From positions 1-64,000 of the forward strand of contig JAPPNO010000038.1 of the NCBI GenBank assembly GCA_028873845.1: a stretch of DNA of 64,000 nucleotides, given 5' to 3'. Of the stretch, positions 54,364-62,748 are shown piece after piece. Under the pieces are notes generated by a model. That model did no database searches. It was not told where the DNA came from and saw nothing but the letters and a program-made list of their open reading frames with translations. Made by a program: the position numbers and the translations under genes. This stretch comes from Gemmatimonadota bacterium. GTDB taxonomy: Bacteria; Gemmatimonadota; Gemmatimonadetes; Longimicrobiales; Gaopeijiaceae. Each line of letters begins with the position of its first letter. The first letter of the stretch is position 1.

Positions 54364-55500
54364 ATGAAATGCCGCGCCCCAGTGTGGCGCGAAGCCGTGG
54401 GAATTGCTGGCCGCGCCTCCGTCCTGCTCTCATGCATCCCCGTCGCCGCCTGTGACACGGCGGGCAGGGAGATGCCGGCGGCTGCCCTCGTCGCCTTCGC
54501 CGACGCGCGGGAAACCGACAGATCCGGCGATACGATGCTCATCGACATGGAGACCTTTGGGCGCGCCTTCGAAATCCGGCGCCGACTGGTCCTCGAAGAG
54601 ACCGACCAGGCCATGACGGTGCTTCCGATGGTCTCGGTCGGCGCCCTTGGCGAGTTTCTACTTGCCGAACCCCAGGAGGGTCAGGTCAATGTGTACGACA
54701 CGGCTGGCCGTCTCCTGCGCGTTGTCGGCCGGAGGGGTGAGGGTCCGGGCGAGTTCCGTGCGCCGATTTCGGCTCGGAAGACACTGGATGGGGGGATCAT
54801 GGTCGCGGACGTGATGCTGTCGCGCCTCACACTCTACCCTCCCTGGGGGAGCGGGGAGCCCGAAGTGCTGGCGTCGCCGCTGCCACTTGTTGTGGGAGCC
54901 CAGGATCTGGGAGGTAGCCGGTATCTGCTGTCGGGTCAGGTGATGACCGATAGGCAGCCTCACCTTCTGCACATCTGGGATCGCGAGGCCGACGAGGTGG
55001 AGCGCAGCTTCATGCCCATCGGCGTACCCGAGGAATCGCGCCCGTACGCGGCCTCCTACACCTCGGTTGACGCGGTTCCGGAGGGCGACACCATCTGGGC
55101 CGTATGGGCCCTTTCGGACACGCTGTACAAGTTCGACAGGGATGGTGGGGTGCTCGAGAGATTCCCGCTGTCGCTGCCGAGGCCGATGGGTGTGCTGCCA
55201 GGGGCGGAGGCTGGAGTCATCACCGACCCGAGGGCCCGACAGGCTGCCGCCGAGAGCCTCACGCAGGTCAACAGCGTCTTCCTGCTCGGCGATGATGCGC
55301 TGGTTGTGCAAACCATGCAGGCGCGGGGTTTCGATGCCGTATGGGACCTGATCATCGTGGACCGGCAGGGTGCACGGCTGTGGGGCGCGGCCAGGATGCC
55401 TCGATTGTTCGCGGTTGCGGGGGACCTCTTCTACTTCAGCGATCCGGCTTCCCTGTTCCCCAATCATTGGATCGTGGCGCGGTGGCGGGGGGATGGGTGA
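54364..55500 (+). CDS. Six-bladed beta-propeller lipoprotein
   Basis: 378 aa from the ATG at 54364; an upstream in-frame ATG at 54322 would add 14 residues. A signal peptide ends in lipobox VAAC at Cys30, then a polar linker. The rest alternates short strands with NHL/6-blade hallmarks: VSVGALGEFLLAEPQEGQVNVYD and GRLLRVVGRRGEGPGEF, a motif common in secreted propellers of Gemmatimonadota and Bacteroidetes. No catalytic residues are obvious. The 231-nt leader has CTATGTAGG near 54183 as a weak -10. It overlaps the next gene by 8 nt, and a cysteine-rich peptide gene follows. Confidence 0.82.
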   Translation: MKCRAPVWREAVGIAGRASVLLSCIPVAACDTAGREMPAAALVAFADARETDRSGDTMLIDMETFGRAFEIRRRLVLEETDQAMTVLPMVSVGALGEFLLAEPQEGQVNVYDTAGRLLRVVGRRGEGPGEFRAPISARKTLDGGIMVADVMLSRLTLYPPWGSGEPEVLASPLPLVVGAQDLGGSRYLLSGQVMTDRQPHLLHIWDREADEVERSFMPIGVPEESRPYAASYTSVDAVPEGDTIWAVWALSDTLYKFDRDGGVLERFPLSLPRPMGVLPGAEAGVITDPRARQAAAESLTQVNSVFLLGDDALVVQTMQARGFDAVWDLIIVDRQGARLWGAARMPRLFAVAGDLFYFSDPASLFPNHWIVARWRGDG

Positions 55501-56074
55501 GATGAGGCGACCGGTCCCACACCTGTGGATTCGGGCCCTCGCGCTGGTATCGTGGGCGGCGCTTGGGGGCGCCTGTTCCGGGTCCGGGTCGTCGAACGCC
55601 GGGGGGATCGTCGTCGGAGAACCGCTGCCGGACATCGCGCTGTCCGGAGAGCGGCCGGCGCTGGTCTGGGTGGTCGGCGTCGAGCAATGCCTGGGATGTG
55701 AACTGGGCGATGCCGCCTGGACCGTCAGATCGCTTCAGCGTCAATTCGGCGGACGCATCGAGACGGTGGTCGTGGCGGTCGGGGAGGGGCGGGAGGAGGA
55801 CAGGAAGCTCGTCAGCGATTTCCTGGCGTCCCAACGAGTATCGGCCGGGGTGGAGCTGCGGACCACAAAGCGGTACCTGCGGCACTACGGGCCAACGCCG
55901 CTCTCGGTCTTCTACCTCGTGAATCGGAGAGCGGTGGTCGAGGCGGTGATCGCGGCCGACTCGGCGCGGTTCCGGCGATCGGCGGACGGCCGCGGGCAGA
56001 GCATCGCTGATCTTGTTGAATCGATTGCGAACGATGAAGTCGAATCAGGGGAGGGATCCGGCATGCGGCAATAG
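55493..56074 (+). CDS. Thioredoxin-like lipoprotein with CxxC
   Basis: 193 aa from the ATG at 55493, overlapping the propeller stop; an ATG at 55502 is also possible. Signal peptide with lipobox GGAC (Cys28). VVGEPLPDIALSGERPALVWVVGVEQCLGCELGD has the position and pattern of a TlpA/peroxiredoxin-type active site, with Cys66 and Cys69. The later part (SVFYLVNRRAVVEAVI) fits a thioredoxin sheet. It would act outside the cytoplasmic membrane on disulfides. The next gene encodes a secreted peptide with four Cys, a likely but unproven substrate. Confidence 0.78.
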   Translation: MGEMRRPVPHLWIRALALVSWAALGGACSGSGSSNAGGIVVGEPLPDIALSGERPALVWVVGVEQCLGCELGDAAWTVRSLQRQFGGRIETVVVAVGEGREEDRKLVSDFLASQRVSAGVELRTTKRYLRHYGPTPLSVFYLVNRRAVVEAVIAADSARFRRSADGRGQSIADLVESIANDEVESGEGSGMRQ

Positions 56075-56120
56075 GTCTTGCCATACACCAAACAATTCTG
56101 ACAGGAGAGGATCAGGACCA

Positions 56121-56348
56121 ATGAAGAACTTTGTTCAGTCTATCAGGATTCGTACGATCGCTGCAGCAAAAGCCGTCGCAATCGCGGCGGTGATGGCAGT
56201 CGGGGTTCCGGCCTTGACCGGCACGTCAGTCGCGACGGCTCAGGCCTGGGACATCCCCAGATTGGAGGTCCGGATCGGGCCGTTCAAGATATGCCCGGTC
56301 TACTGCTTCATTCCCGGATACTGCTGCAAGCTCGAAGGCGTGCTGTAA
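56121..56348 (+). CDS. Small secreted cysteine-rich peptide precursor
   Basis: 75 aa from the ATG at 56121 with AGGAGAGGATCAGG upstream. Residues 1-42 are a basic then hydrophobic signal (AAAKAVAIAAVMAVGVPALTG) ending in a probable signal peptidase I site after A-T-A-Q-A. The predicted mature part is 33 residues, starts WDIPRLEVRIGPF and has four Cys in the pattern Cys-x3-Cys-x5-CysCys (58, 62, 68, 69). No known bacteriocin leader is seen. It is 46 nt downstream of the thioredoxin-like gene. I do not recognise the family; a hormone, toxin or structural peptide are all open. Confidence 0.72.
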   Translation: MKNFVQSIRIRTIAAAKAVAIAAVMAVGVPALTGTSVATAQAWDIPRLEVRIGPFKICPVYCFIPGYCCKLEGVL

Positions 56349-56364
56349 CCCCCGGGACTCGTCC

Positions 56365-56402
56365 GTGGCCCACAATCCTCGCATGCCTGGGCCCCGGGCC
56401 AC
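56365..56402 (+). terminator. Hairpin after the cysteine-rich peptide gene
   Basis: GTGGCCC (56365-56371) pairs with GGGCCAC (56396-56402) 16 nt after the peptide stop. No T-run, so termination strength is uncertain. It may end the three-gene transcript facing the convergent deacetylase gene at 56501. Confidence 0.35.
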
Positions 56403-56500
56403 GGGCTCGAATGGCCATTTCTCCCCTGGAAGCCGGCGGACTCCTGTTACGGGTCCGCCGGTGCAACCACTCCGGGTGCGGCGCGACCCCGGCGGCGAAG

Positions 56501-57226
56501 TCAGAAGGTCGCTACGGTCAGACCGCCCAACGTCTCGGCCCTTGTGGTCTCCGCCGTCCAGTACGGCTCCCCGTAGGCGCGGCGGATCAGCGAGCCGTAG
56601 CCCGCATGAACATTCCGGATCTGCTCCAGAACAGGACGGTCGCCCGCCGGAAAGACCTCGCCGATCCCGCTCTTTCCGTGAAACTGTGTGCCGTAGGCCG
56701 ACAAAGCCTCGATCTTGCGACCCATCTGCGAGGTGATATCCACCACGAAGGTCGGCTTGACCGGCTCCTCGGTGAAGGCGAGCGCGTAGGCCACCTTTTC
56801 GGGACGATGGGGCGCCCCGCCGGCCGGGAAGTTCCGCAGACCGGCCAGAAACGAAGCGTCCCGTACGAGCGCGGCGGCGGCGCGGTGATCCGGATGGCGG
56901 CCCCCGGTCCAGTGCGTCACGACGACTCTGGGCCGCAGAGCGCGAATCGCGCCCGCGACGACGATGCGCGATTCCCGGTCATTGCCCAGATCCGTGTCCC
57001 TCAGCCCCGCACACCGGCGCTCCGCCAATCCGAGCACCTCCGCGGCAGCCGCGGCTTCGCGGGCCCGGGACTCAACGGTCCCGCGCGACCCCGCCTCGCC
57101 GGCCGTAAGGTCGACGACACCCGTGCGCTCGCCGGCCTCTCCCGACTTGATCAGCGCACCCCCGCAGAAGATCTCGGCGTCGTCCGGGTGGGCCATGACG
57201 GCCAGGACGTCGAGGGGCTCGATCAT
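56501..57226 (-). CDS. BshB1-like LmbE-family deacetylase
   Basis: 241 aa from the ATG at 57226; the long ORF-track N-terminus is not part of it. The fold is the zinc LmbE/PIG-L deacetylase: LDVLAVMAHPDDAEIFCGG (His-Pro-Asp-Asp), ALRPRVVVTHWTGGRHPDHRAA (His-Pro-Asp-His), and FVVDITSQMGRKIEAL. This pattern is that of BshB1, which deacetylates GlcNAc-malate in bacillithiol synthesis. bshA and bshC are not in the window, so another N-acetyl sugar substrate is possible. It overlaps the permease gene by 4 nt. Confidence 0.85.
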   Translation of the reverse strand: MIEPLDVLAVMAHPDDAEIFCGGALIKSGEAGERTGVVDLTAGEAGSRGTVESRAREAAAAAEVLGLAERRCAGLRDTDLGNDRESRIVVAGAIRALRPRVVVTHWTGGRHPDHRAAAALVRDASFLAGLRNFPAGGAPHRPEKVAYALAFTEEPVKPTFVVDITSQMGRKIEALSAYGTQFHGKSGIGEVFPAGDRPVLEQIRNVHAGYGSLIRRAYGEPYWTAETTRAETLGGLTVATF

Positions 57227-58539
57227 TCCTGCCTGAGCGCGTCCACCGGTGGGAGTTTCGACGCCCTGACCGCCGGCAGCATCCCGAAGACGATGCCGGT
57301 CAGTGCGGCGATGGTCAGCGCGGCAAAGACGGACCACAGGGGGATGCGGGCGGGCAGGGGGGAAATGGCGGCGATGCCCTCCGAGATCCCCCAGCCCACC
57401 AGAAGCCCCGCCCCCGCCCCCCCCGCCGTGATGAGCGAAGCCTCGATGAGGAACTGCCACTTGATCTCCCGGCGGGTCGCCCCCATCGACTTGCGGATGC
57501 CGATCTCGCGCGTGCGTTCCGTCACCGAGATCAACATGATCCCGATGACCCCGATTCCGCCCACCAGCATGCCGACCGACGAGAGACCGACCATGACGAC
57601 GAGGAACATTCCGGTGAACTGGTTGAACATCTCGACCATCTGTTCGCTGCGGATGATCCGGAAGTTGTTATCCTCGCGAGGCCCCAGTTCGCGCATGGAG
57701 CGCAAAGCCGCCACGACCTGGTTCTCGGCCTCCCCGGAACCCGCCGTCTCCCTGGGATTGACCTGGATGTTCATGAAGGTCCAGCGTGTGCGGGCCTTCA
57801 GGCGCTTGTCCGCGGCGGTGAAGGGTATGTGCGCGAAGTTGTCCGCCACCTCGCCGAGCAGGTTCGGCAGAGGTTCGTACACACCAACGACGGTGAAGAG
57901 TTCGTTGGACGCTCTCCGTCCCGCGCTTACCCGGACCCGCTTGCCGACGGGATCGAGTTCGCCGAAGAGGTTCTCGGCCAGCTCGGAGGACACGACCATG
58001 ACACTCCGCGCCTGACCCACCTCCGCGGCGGTGAAGTCTCGCCCGGCCACGAAGTCACCACCATAGAAGGCGGGCCACCCCGTCGACATTCCACGGAAGA
58101 TCACGCCCCACGCCCACCGCGACTCAAAGCGTATGGAAGCTTCGAACTCATATTGCGCGACCGCTTCGCCCACGGCCGGCAGCGATTGGACCCTGCGCAC
58201 TTCCTCGTCGGTGATTGGCGGGCGGTCCCACCAGGGCGGTCTCCCGGCGCTGGCGGAGGCACGCACGTCGGAGAAGTCGAAGGGCATGACCGCGAAGCTC
58301 TGCGGTCCGGTAGCCTCGAAGGCCGCCATCACTTCGCCGCGAATCCCCGAAATCAGTGCGGCGATGGTGACGACGACCCCAACGCCGATACCCACCCCCA
58401 GCACGGCCAGGATTGTCCTCAGCCAGCTCGCGCGCAAGGCGTCGAACGCGACCCGCAACCCCTCTCCCACGATCCGCGCGATGGGTGCGTGCCGGAACGG
58501 CTCCTCGTGCGAGCCCCGGTGAGGGACGGTGTCGCTCAT
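57223..58539 (-). CDS. MacB-type ABC transporter permease (FtsX domain) 1
   Basis: 438 aa from the ATG at 58539. An N-terminal helix (WLRTILAVLGVGIGVGVVVTIAALISG) is followed by a large periplasmic MacB domain (about 85-280) and three C-terminal FtsX helices (FLVVMVGLSSVGMLVGGIGVIGIMLISV, ERTREIGIRKSMGATRREIKWQFLIEA, AGLLVGWGISEGIAAISPLP). It lacks an ATPase. It overlaps the next permease gene by 4 nt, so the two are likely one heterodimer. The ATPase is not in the window. Substrates of such exporters include macrolides and lipopeptides; none can be named here. Confidence 0.88.
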   Translation of the reverse strand: MSDTVPHRGSHEEPFRHAPIARIVGEGLRVAFDALRASWLRTILAVLGVGIGVGVVVTIAALISGIRGEVMAAFEATGPQSFAVMPFDFSDVRASASAGRPPWWDRPPITDEEVRRVQSLPAVGEAVAQYEFEASIRFESRWAWGVIFRGMSTGWPAFYGGDFVAGRDFTAAEVGQARSVMVVSSELAENLFGELDPVGKRVRVSAGRRASNELFTVVGVYEPLPNLLGEVADNFAHIPFTAADKRLKARTRWTFMNIQVNPRETAGSGEAENQVVAALRSMRELGPREDNNFRIIRSEQMVEMFNQFTGMFLVVMVGLSSVGMLVGGIGVIGIMLISVTERTREIGIRKSMGATRREIKWQFLIEASLITAGGAGAGLLVGWGISEGIAAISPLPARIPLWSVFAALTIAALTGIVFGMLPAVRASKLPPVDALRQE

Positions 58540-59777
58540 TCGTACCTCAGGGCGTCGACCGGATCGAGCCTTGCGGCACGGGATGCCGGATATACCCCCG
58601 ACAACACGCCCACGACCAGTCCCAGTGCAATCCCCAGGGCCATCCACTTCGAGGCGACAGCGGCCGGCAGCGGGGAGATTCCCCCGACCACCAGTGTCAA
58701 TCCCGCGCCCACCCCCACCCCGATGACCGCCCCGACACCGGAGAGCGTGGCGCTCTCGATGAGCACCTGCACGAGGATGTCCGACCGCCGCGCCCCGATC
58801 GCCTTGCGGACGCCGATCTCACGGGTCCGCTCCATGACCGACACCAGCATGATGTTCATGATCACGATCCCGCCGACGACCAGTGAGATTCCGACCAGGC
58901 CCGGCAGCGCGATGAAGAGGATGCGGCTGATCGTGTCCCAGAATCCCAGCGAATCATCGGTCGTCTCGGCGGCGAAGTTGTCGAGTTCATCAGGTCTCAG
59001 ACCGCGGCGCAACCGCATGATCTCGACCGTCTCCTCCCAGACGGGCATGACCAGGGACGGATCGCTCGTCTTCAGGATGATCTCCTCGATGACGTTGCCC
59101 CGGCGAATCAGGGCGCGTACCGGAGACTTCGCGGGCGCTATGATCAGGTTGTCGAGCGAGAAGAAAAGGAACGACCCCTGCTCCTCGAGGACGCCGATCA
59201 CCCTGTAGGGGAAGCCCCGGATCCGGACCGTTTCTCCGATGGGGCTCACGGCGCCGAAGAGCACGTCCGCCGTGGAGGTCCCGAGAACCGCGACGGGAAT
59301 GCCCTGCTCGGCTTCCTGGCGGCTGAAGGGGCGGCCGACCTCGACGTTCCAGTTGCGGATCTCGAAGATCTCCGCCGACGCGGCGGTGATCTGGACGTTC
59401 TCCGCCTTGACGCCCTGCTCCGATTCCACCTCCCCCCCCGTGTCGGACTGTGCTCCGATGAGGACGGGGTAGGTGACCTCCTGGCGCAGGTGCTCCAGAT
59501 CTTCGAATGTCAGCCACGGTGCCCGGGCCCATGCCCGCCTCTGCGCAGGCGATGTATTGATGTCCTCCCTGGGTTCCCTGCCCACCCTGACCGTGTTCAC
59601 CCCCATGATCTTGTCGGTGAGCGTGCCGCGGATGTACTGGTCCATCCCCTCGACGATGCTGACCACGACGACGAGGAACATGACGCCGACGATCACCCCG
59701 AGCAGGGTGAAGAAGCTCTTGAGCCGCTGCGTCCGGATCTGGTCCCAGGCGAGACGAATTCCCTCGAGCAGTCTCAT
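58536..59777 (-). CDS. MacB-type ABC transporter permease (FtsX domain) 2
   Basis: 413 aa. Like its neighbour it has an N-terminal helix (SFFTLLGVIVGVMFLVVVVSIVEG), a MacB periplasmic region (about 50-270) and an FtsX core (LVGISLVVGGIVIMNIMLVSVMERTREIGVRKAIGARRSDILVQVLIESATLSG, LALGLVVGVLSGVYPASRAARLDPVDALRYE). No ATP-binding motif is present. Upstream lies an 89-nt gap with alternating ATGT/ACAT sites, then the adaptor and TolC genes on the same strand. Confidence 0.9.
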   Translation of the reverse strand: MRLLEGIRLAWDQIRTQRLKSFFTLLGVIVGVMFLVVVVSIVEGMDQYIRGTLTDKIMGVNTVRVGREPREDINTSPAQRRAWARAPWLTFEDLEHLRQEVTYPVLIGAQSDTGGEVESEQGVKAENVQITAASAEIFEIRNWNVEVGRPFSRQEAEQGIPVAVLGTSTADVLFGAVSPIGETVRIRGFPYRVIGVLEEQGSFLFFSLDNLIIAPAKSPVRALIRRGNVIEEIILKTSDPSLVMPVWEETVEIMRLRRGLRPDELDNFAAETTDDSLGFWDTISRILFIALPGLVGISLVVGGIVIMNIMLVSVMERTREIGVRKAIGARRSDILVQVLIESATLSGVGAVIGVGVGAGLTLVVGGISPLPAAVASKWMALGIALGLVVGVLSGVYPASRAARLDPVDALRYE

Positions 59778-59794
59778 CCGGTTGTCCGAGAACG

Positions 59795-59835
59795 ATGTAT
59801 ACTATACATGACAAAATGTAATGCTGACGTTACAT
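59795..59835. promoter_or_regulatory. Alternating ATGT/ACAT operator upstream of permease 2
   Basis: Interleaved inverted repeats: ATGTAT-3-ATACAT, then ATGTAA-8-TTACAT. The centre ACATGACAAAATGTA is nearly the same as the site at 24606. Located 18 nt upstream of the permease 2 start. ATGT/ACAT half-sites are typical of PadR-family regulators, which often control such transporters; the regulator gene is not in the window. Confidence 0.55.
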
Positions 59836-59866
59836 CGCAAGCCGAGCGGATTCGACCCCGGATCCA

Positions 59867-61087
59867 CTACCCGTCGCTTTCTTCATCGTCGTCCTCGACG
59901 GGCCTGACCGCCGACCCCTCCTCGAGGGTCCGCACCACCTGGTACGGCCCGCTCACCACACTGTCGCCGGGAGAGAGTCCCGAAATCACCTCGAAGTACT
60001 CCTGTCCCGCGATCCCGACCTCGACGGGCGTGAAGTGCGCACGTCCCTCCGTGATGACGAACACCCCCTCGATGGGATCGCTGTCCTCGTTCCCGTCCTC
60101 TTCGTCCTCACGAAGCGTAAGGGCGATGATCGGGATGCTCAGCTGGTTGTTCCGGGTCTCGGTGACGACCTCGGCCGTCGCGGAAAGGTCCGGGCGCAGT
60201 TCCGCCTGCGGATTCTCCAGCGTGACCACCACCTCGAAGTCGATGGTCGGGGTCTGCCCGCTGCCGGCCACCTGCGAGGGCGGCCGGATCGCGCTGTTGC
60301 CGATCTCGGTCACCACGCCCGGAAACTCCAGGTCCGGAAAGGCGTCCAGGTCGACGGTGGCCCTGTCGCCCAGGTTGATCTCGGGCACGTCCGTCTCGTC
60401 CACCTCGAGAACCACCTCCATCACCGACAAGTCCGACACGGTCAGGACCAGGCTCCCCGGGTTGTTCATCGTACCCACGATCACCGTCTCCCCCTCTTCG
60501 ACGTTCAGCCGGGTCACCCTGCCCGACATCGGCGCCACAATGACCGTCTTGGAGAGCTGGTCCTGCGCTTCGTCGAGTGCGGCCCGGGCCTGGCTTACGC
60601 CGAACCGCGAGGACTCGAGGAGCGATTGCTGCACCTCGAGGTCGGTGCGGGCGTTCTCGACCTCCTGGCGGCTGACGAGCAACGAGTCCCGCGCCCACAA
60701 CGCCTCCTTCCGGTCCGCCTCCCGCTCGGCCCTGAGGAAGTTGGCCTGGGCCTGCGCCACCGCCGCCTGCGACTGCATCAGATTGGCGCGGCTGCGGTTG
60801 GCGGCTGCCTCGTAGCGGCTGGGATCGAGGCGCAGGAGCTCCTGGCCCTCTTCGACATCGTCGCCTTCGTCGATGAGCAGTTCCGTGACCCTCGCGGAGA
60901 TGTCCGAGCTGATATCGACCTTTCGGCGCGCCCGCACGTTGCCGCTGGCCGTCACCGTGGCGGTCAGGTCACGCCGCTCGACGACTGCTGCCCGGACTTC
61001 GACTCCGTTCGCCCGGCGCTGCGTGTAGCTGAAATAGGCGGCTGTTCCCAGCGCCAGAACGCCCAGCACAACGATCAGTACTTTCAT
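59867..61087 (-). CDS. Efflux RND/ABC periplasmic adaptor (HlyD/MacA type)
   Basis: 406 aa from the ATG at 61087. A signal anchor (VLIVVLGVLALGTAAYFSYT) is followed by a first barrel-sandwich half (VTASGNVRARRKVDISSDISARV), a coiled coil (about 90-175, QSQAAVAQAQANFLRAEREADRK...), the returning half (VIVAPMSGRVTRLNVEEGETV) and a membrane-proximal beta domain. The C-terminus is a poly-Asp/Glu tail. It links the inner-membrane permeases to TolC. Its stop is 89 nt from permease 2. Confidence 0.93.
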   Translation of the reverse strand: MKVLIVVLGVLALGTAAYFSYTQRRANGVEVRAAVVERRDLTATVTASGNVRARRKVDISSDISARVTELLIDEGDDVEEGQELLRLDPSRYEAAANRSRANLMQSQAAVAQAQANFLRAEREADRKEALWARDSLLVSRQEVENARTDLEVQQSLLESSRFGVSQARAALDEAQDQLSKTVIVAPMSGRVTRLNVEEGETVIVGTMNNPGSLVLTVSDLSVMEVVLEVDETDVPEINLGDRATVDLDAFPDLEFPGVVTEIGNSAIRPPSQVAGSGQTPTIDFEVVVTLENPQAELRPDLSATAEVVTETRNNQLSIPIIALTLREDEEDGNEDSDPIEGVFVITEGRAHFTPVEVGIAGQEYFEVISGLSPGDSVVSGPYQVVRTLEEGSAVRPVEDDDEESDG

Positions 61088-61094
61088 CGTATGT

Positions 61095-62618
61095 CTATGG
61101 ATTCCTGAGCGGAGTGCCGACCACGGCCTCGAGGTCGGCGATCGCATCGTGATAGGTGAAGATCGAGAAGATTCGCTCCCGGTCCGCCCGCGCCTTGACC
61201 GTCTCTGCCTCGACCAGGTCGATGAAGTTGGAGAGGCCCTCGCGGTAGCGTTCCTGTGCCAGGCGCAGCTGCACGTCCGCGAGGGCCTGGTTGCGTTCTT
61301 CGATCAGCGCGGTTTCGTATGCGGTGCGAAGAATCGCCAGGCGCGAGTCGATGTCGGCCCGCAACGCCAGTTCCTGTTCGCGAACCTGGTGCCTGTTGTC
61401 GTGCAGGAGCGCGCGAGCGCTTTCGACCTCGCGCTGCCGCCCCAGACCCTGGAAGACGGGGATGGAGATGGAAAGCGAGGCCGAGGGCGGCTGGGTGGTG
61501 AAGTTGAAGGGAAACGCCTTGTTCCCCTCGCGGATCGCCTCCAGCGCGGACTGCGGGGTTGCGAGCAGCGAACAGTTCTGCAGGGGAGGAGGATCCGGAA
61601 GGCGGGAGATCAGGTCGTTCAGGAATTCACACTGGGCGATGGCGGCAAGCCCGGCGTTGACAGCCGCCTGCTCCTGGCCGGCCGTGCTGCTCGCCTGCCG
61701 CGTGAATCCGCTGAATCCGGCGGACACCGACAGGCTCGGCAGGTACGATGACCACGCCATCCTGACCCCGTAGCGCGCCGACTCCTCTCCCGCGCGCATC
61801 GCCTGCAGGTCCGGGTTCTGCGCTGTCGCCGTGGCGTAGAGCGCGTCCACCGTCCAGGTGGGCTCGGTCACGGCGAAAGTCGTTTCCAGCGCCGGCTCGG
61901 CGCTGAGTTCGACCCCCAGGTTCTGCAGGAGCCTGACCCGGGCGTTCCGGACCCCGGTGCGGGACTGCAGCAGGGTGATCTCGGCCCGTCCCACGTTCAC
62001 CTCGGCCTGCTGCACATCGATCGCGTTGCCGGAACCGACCTCCAGGCGCCCCCGCGCGAGGCGCAGGTTGAGCTCGGCCCGGGACAGCTCCTGCTCCGCC
62101 AGGGACAGCCCCTCGGTCTGGCGCAGCACCTCCAGGTAGGCCTTCGTCACGTTCAGACGAAGGCTGGCCTCCGCGGTCCGGACCTGGGCCCGTGTCGCAT
62201 CGCGGTTGCGCCGGGCCTGCCCGGGGGCCATCAGCGAGCGGCCGCTCAGCGAGAAGTTGACGCCGGCGTTGTACGAGCTGAACAGGAACGACGGCTGGTC
62301 CTGGAACCCCAGCTGGTCGGCGGTGATGCTGCCGAATCGCTGCTCTCCCGCACCCTGCCACGAGACACTGGAGCTGAGCGATGCCGAGGGGAGCAGGGCG
62401 CCGTAGGCCGAGTTGAGATTCCAGTCGGCCACGGTGACATCGTTGCGCACCGCCTGGATCCGCGGATTGTTCCGCAGCGCGACCTCCAGGGCCTGCCGGA
62501 GGGTCAGGGAAGCGGGCACGGCCTCCTGACCCGCGGCGGGTACCGGCGACACGCCCTGCGGCACCAGCCCCGCGAGCAATGCCGCGGTTGCGGCGAGGGT
62601 CGTCAGCGATTTCTTCAC
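61095..62618 (-). CDS. TolC family outer-membrane efflux channel
   Basis: 507 aa from a GTG at 62618 that follows AAGGAGG by four bases, better than the upstream ATG at 62636. A signal peptide (VKKSLTTLAATAALLAGLV, cleaved after AAG or similar) leads to two OEP repeats: SLTLRQALEVALRNNPRIQAVRND and ALEVLRQTEGLSLAEQEL-like helices, with barrel strands (LPSASLSSSVSWQG, LPSLSVSAGFSG). A Cys pair (CEFL...NCSL) in the middle is an unusual surface disulfide candidate. The adaptor gene follows after 7 nt. Confidence 0.92.
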   Translation of the reverse strand: MKKSLTTLAATAALLAGLVPQGVSPVPAAGQEAVPASLTLRQALEVALRNNPRIQAVRNDVTVADWNLNSAYGALLPSASLSSSVSWQGAGEQRFGSITADQLGFQDQPSFLFSSYNAGVNFSLSGRSLMAPGQARRNRDATRAQVRTAEASLRLNVTKAYLEVLRQTEGLSLAEQELSRAELNLRLARGRLEVGSGNAIDVQQAEVNVGRAEITLLQSRTGVRNARVRLLQNLGVELSAEPALETTFAVTEPTWTVDALYATATAQNPDLQAMRAGEESARYGVRMAWSSYLPSLSVSAGFSGFTRQASSTAGQEQAAVNAGLAAIAQCEFLNDLISRLPDPPPLQNCSLLATPQSALEAIREGNKAFPFNFTTQPPSASLSISIPVFQGLGRQREVESARALLHDNRHQVREQELALRADIDSRLAILRTAYETALIEERNQALADVQLRLAQERYREGLSNFIDLVEAETVKARADRERIFSIFTYHDAIADLEAVVGTPLRNP

Positions 62619-62748
62619 GGAGCCTCCTTGGTTCATGTCGGTCTCCCTGGGGAGCCTCCAGTACCTGTTGCGACAATGCGGCACGCACCGCGCCGCCGCG
62701 GCTGTGCCCAACTCACCAATACGCAGACACGCAAGACCGGCTTCACGT

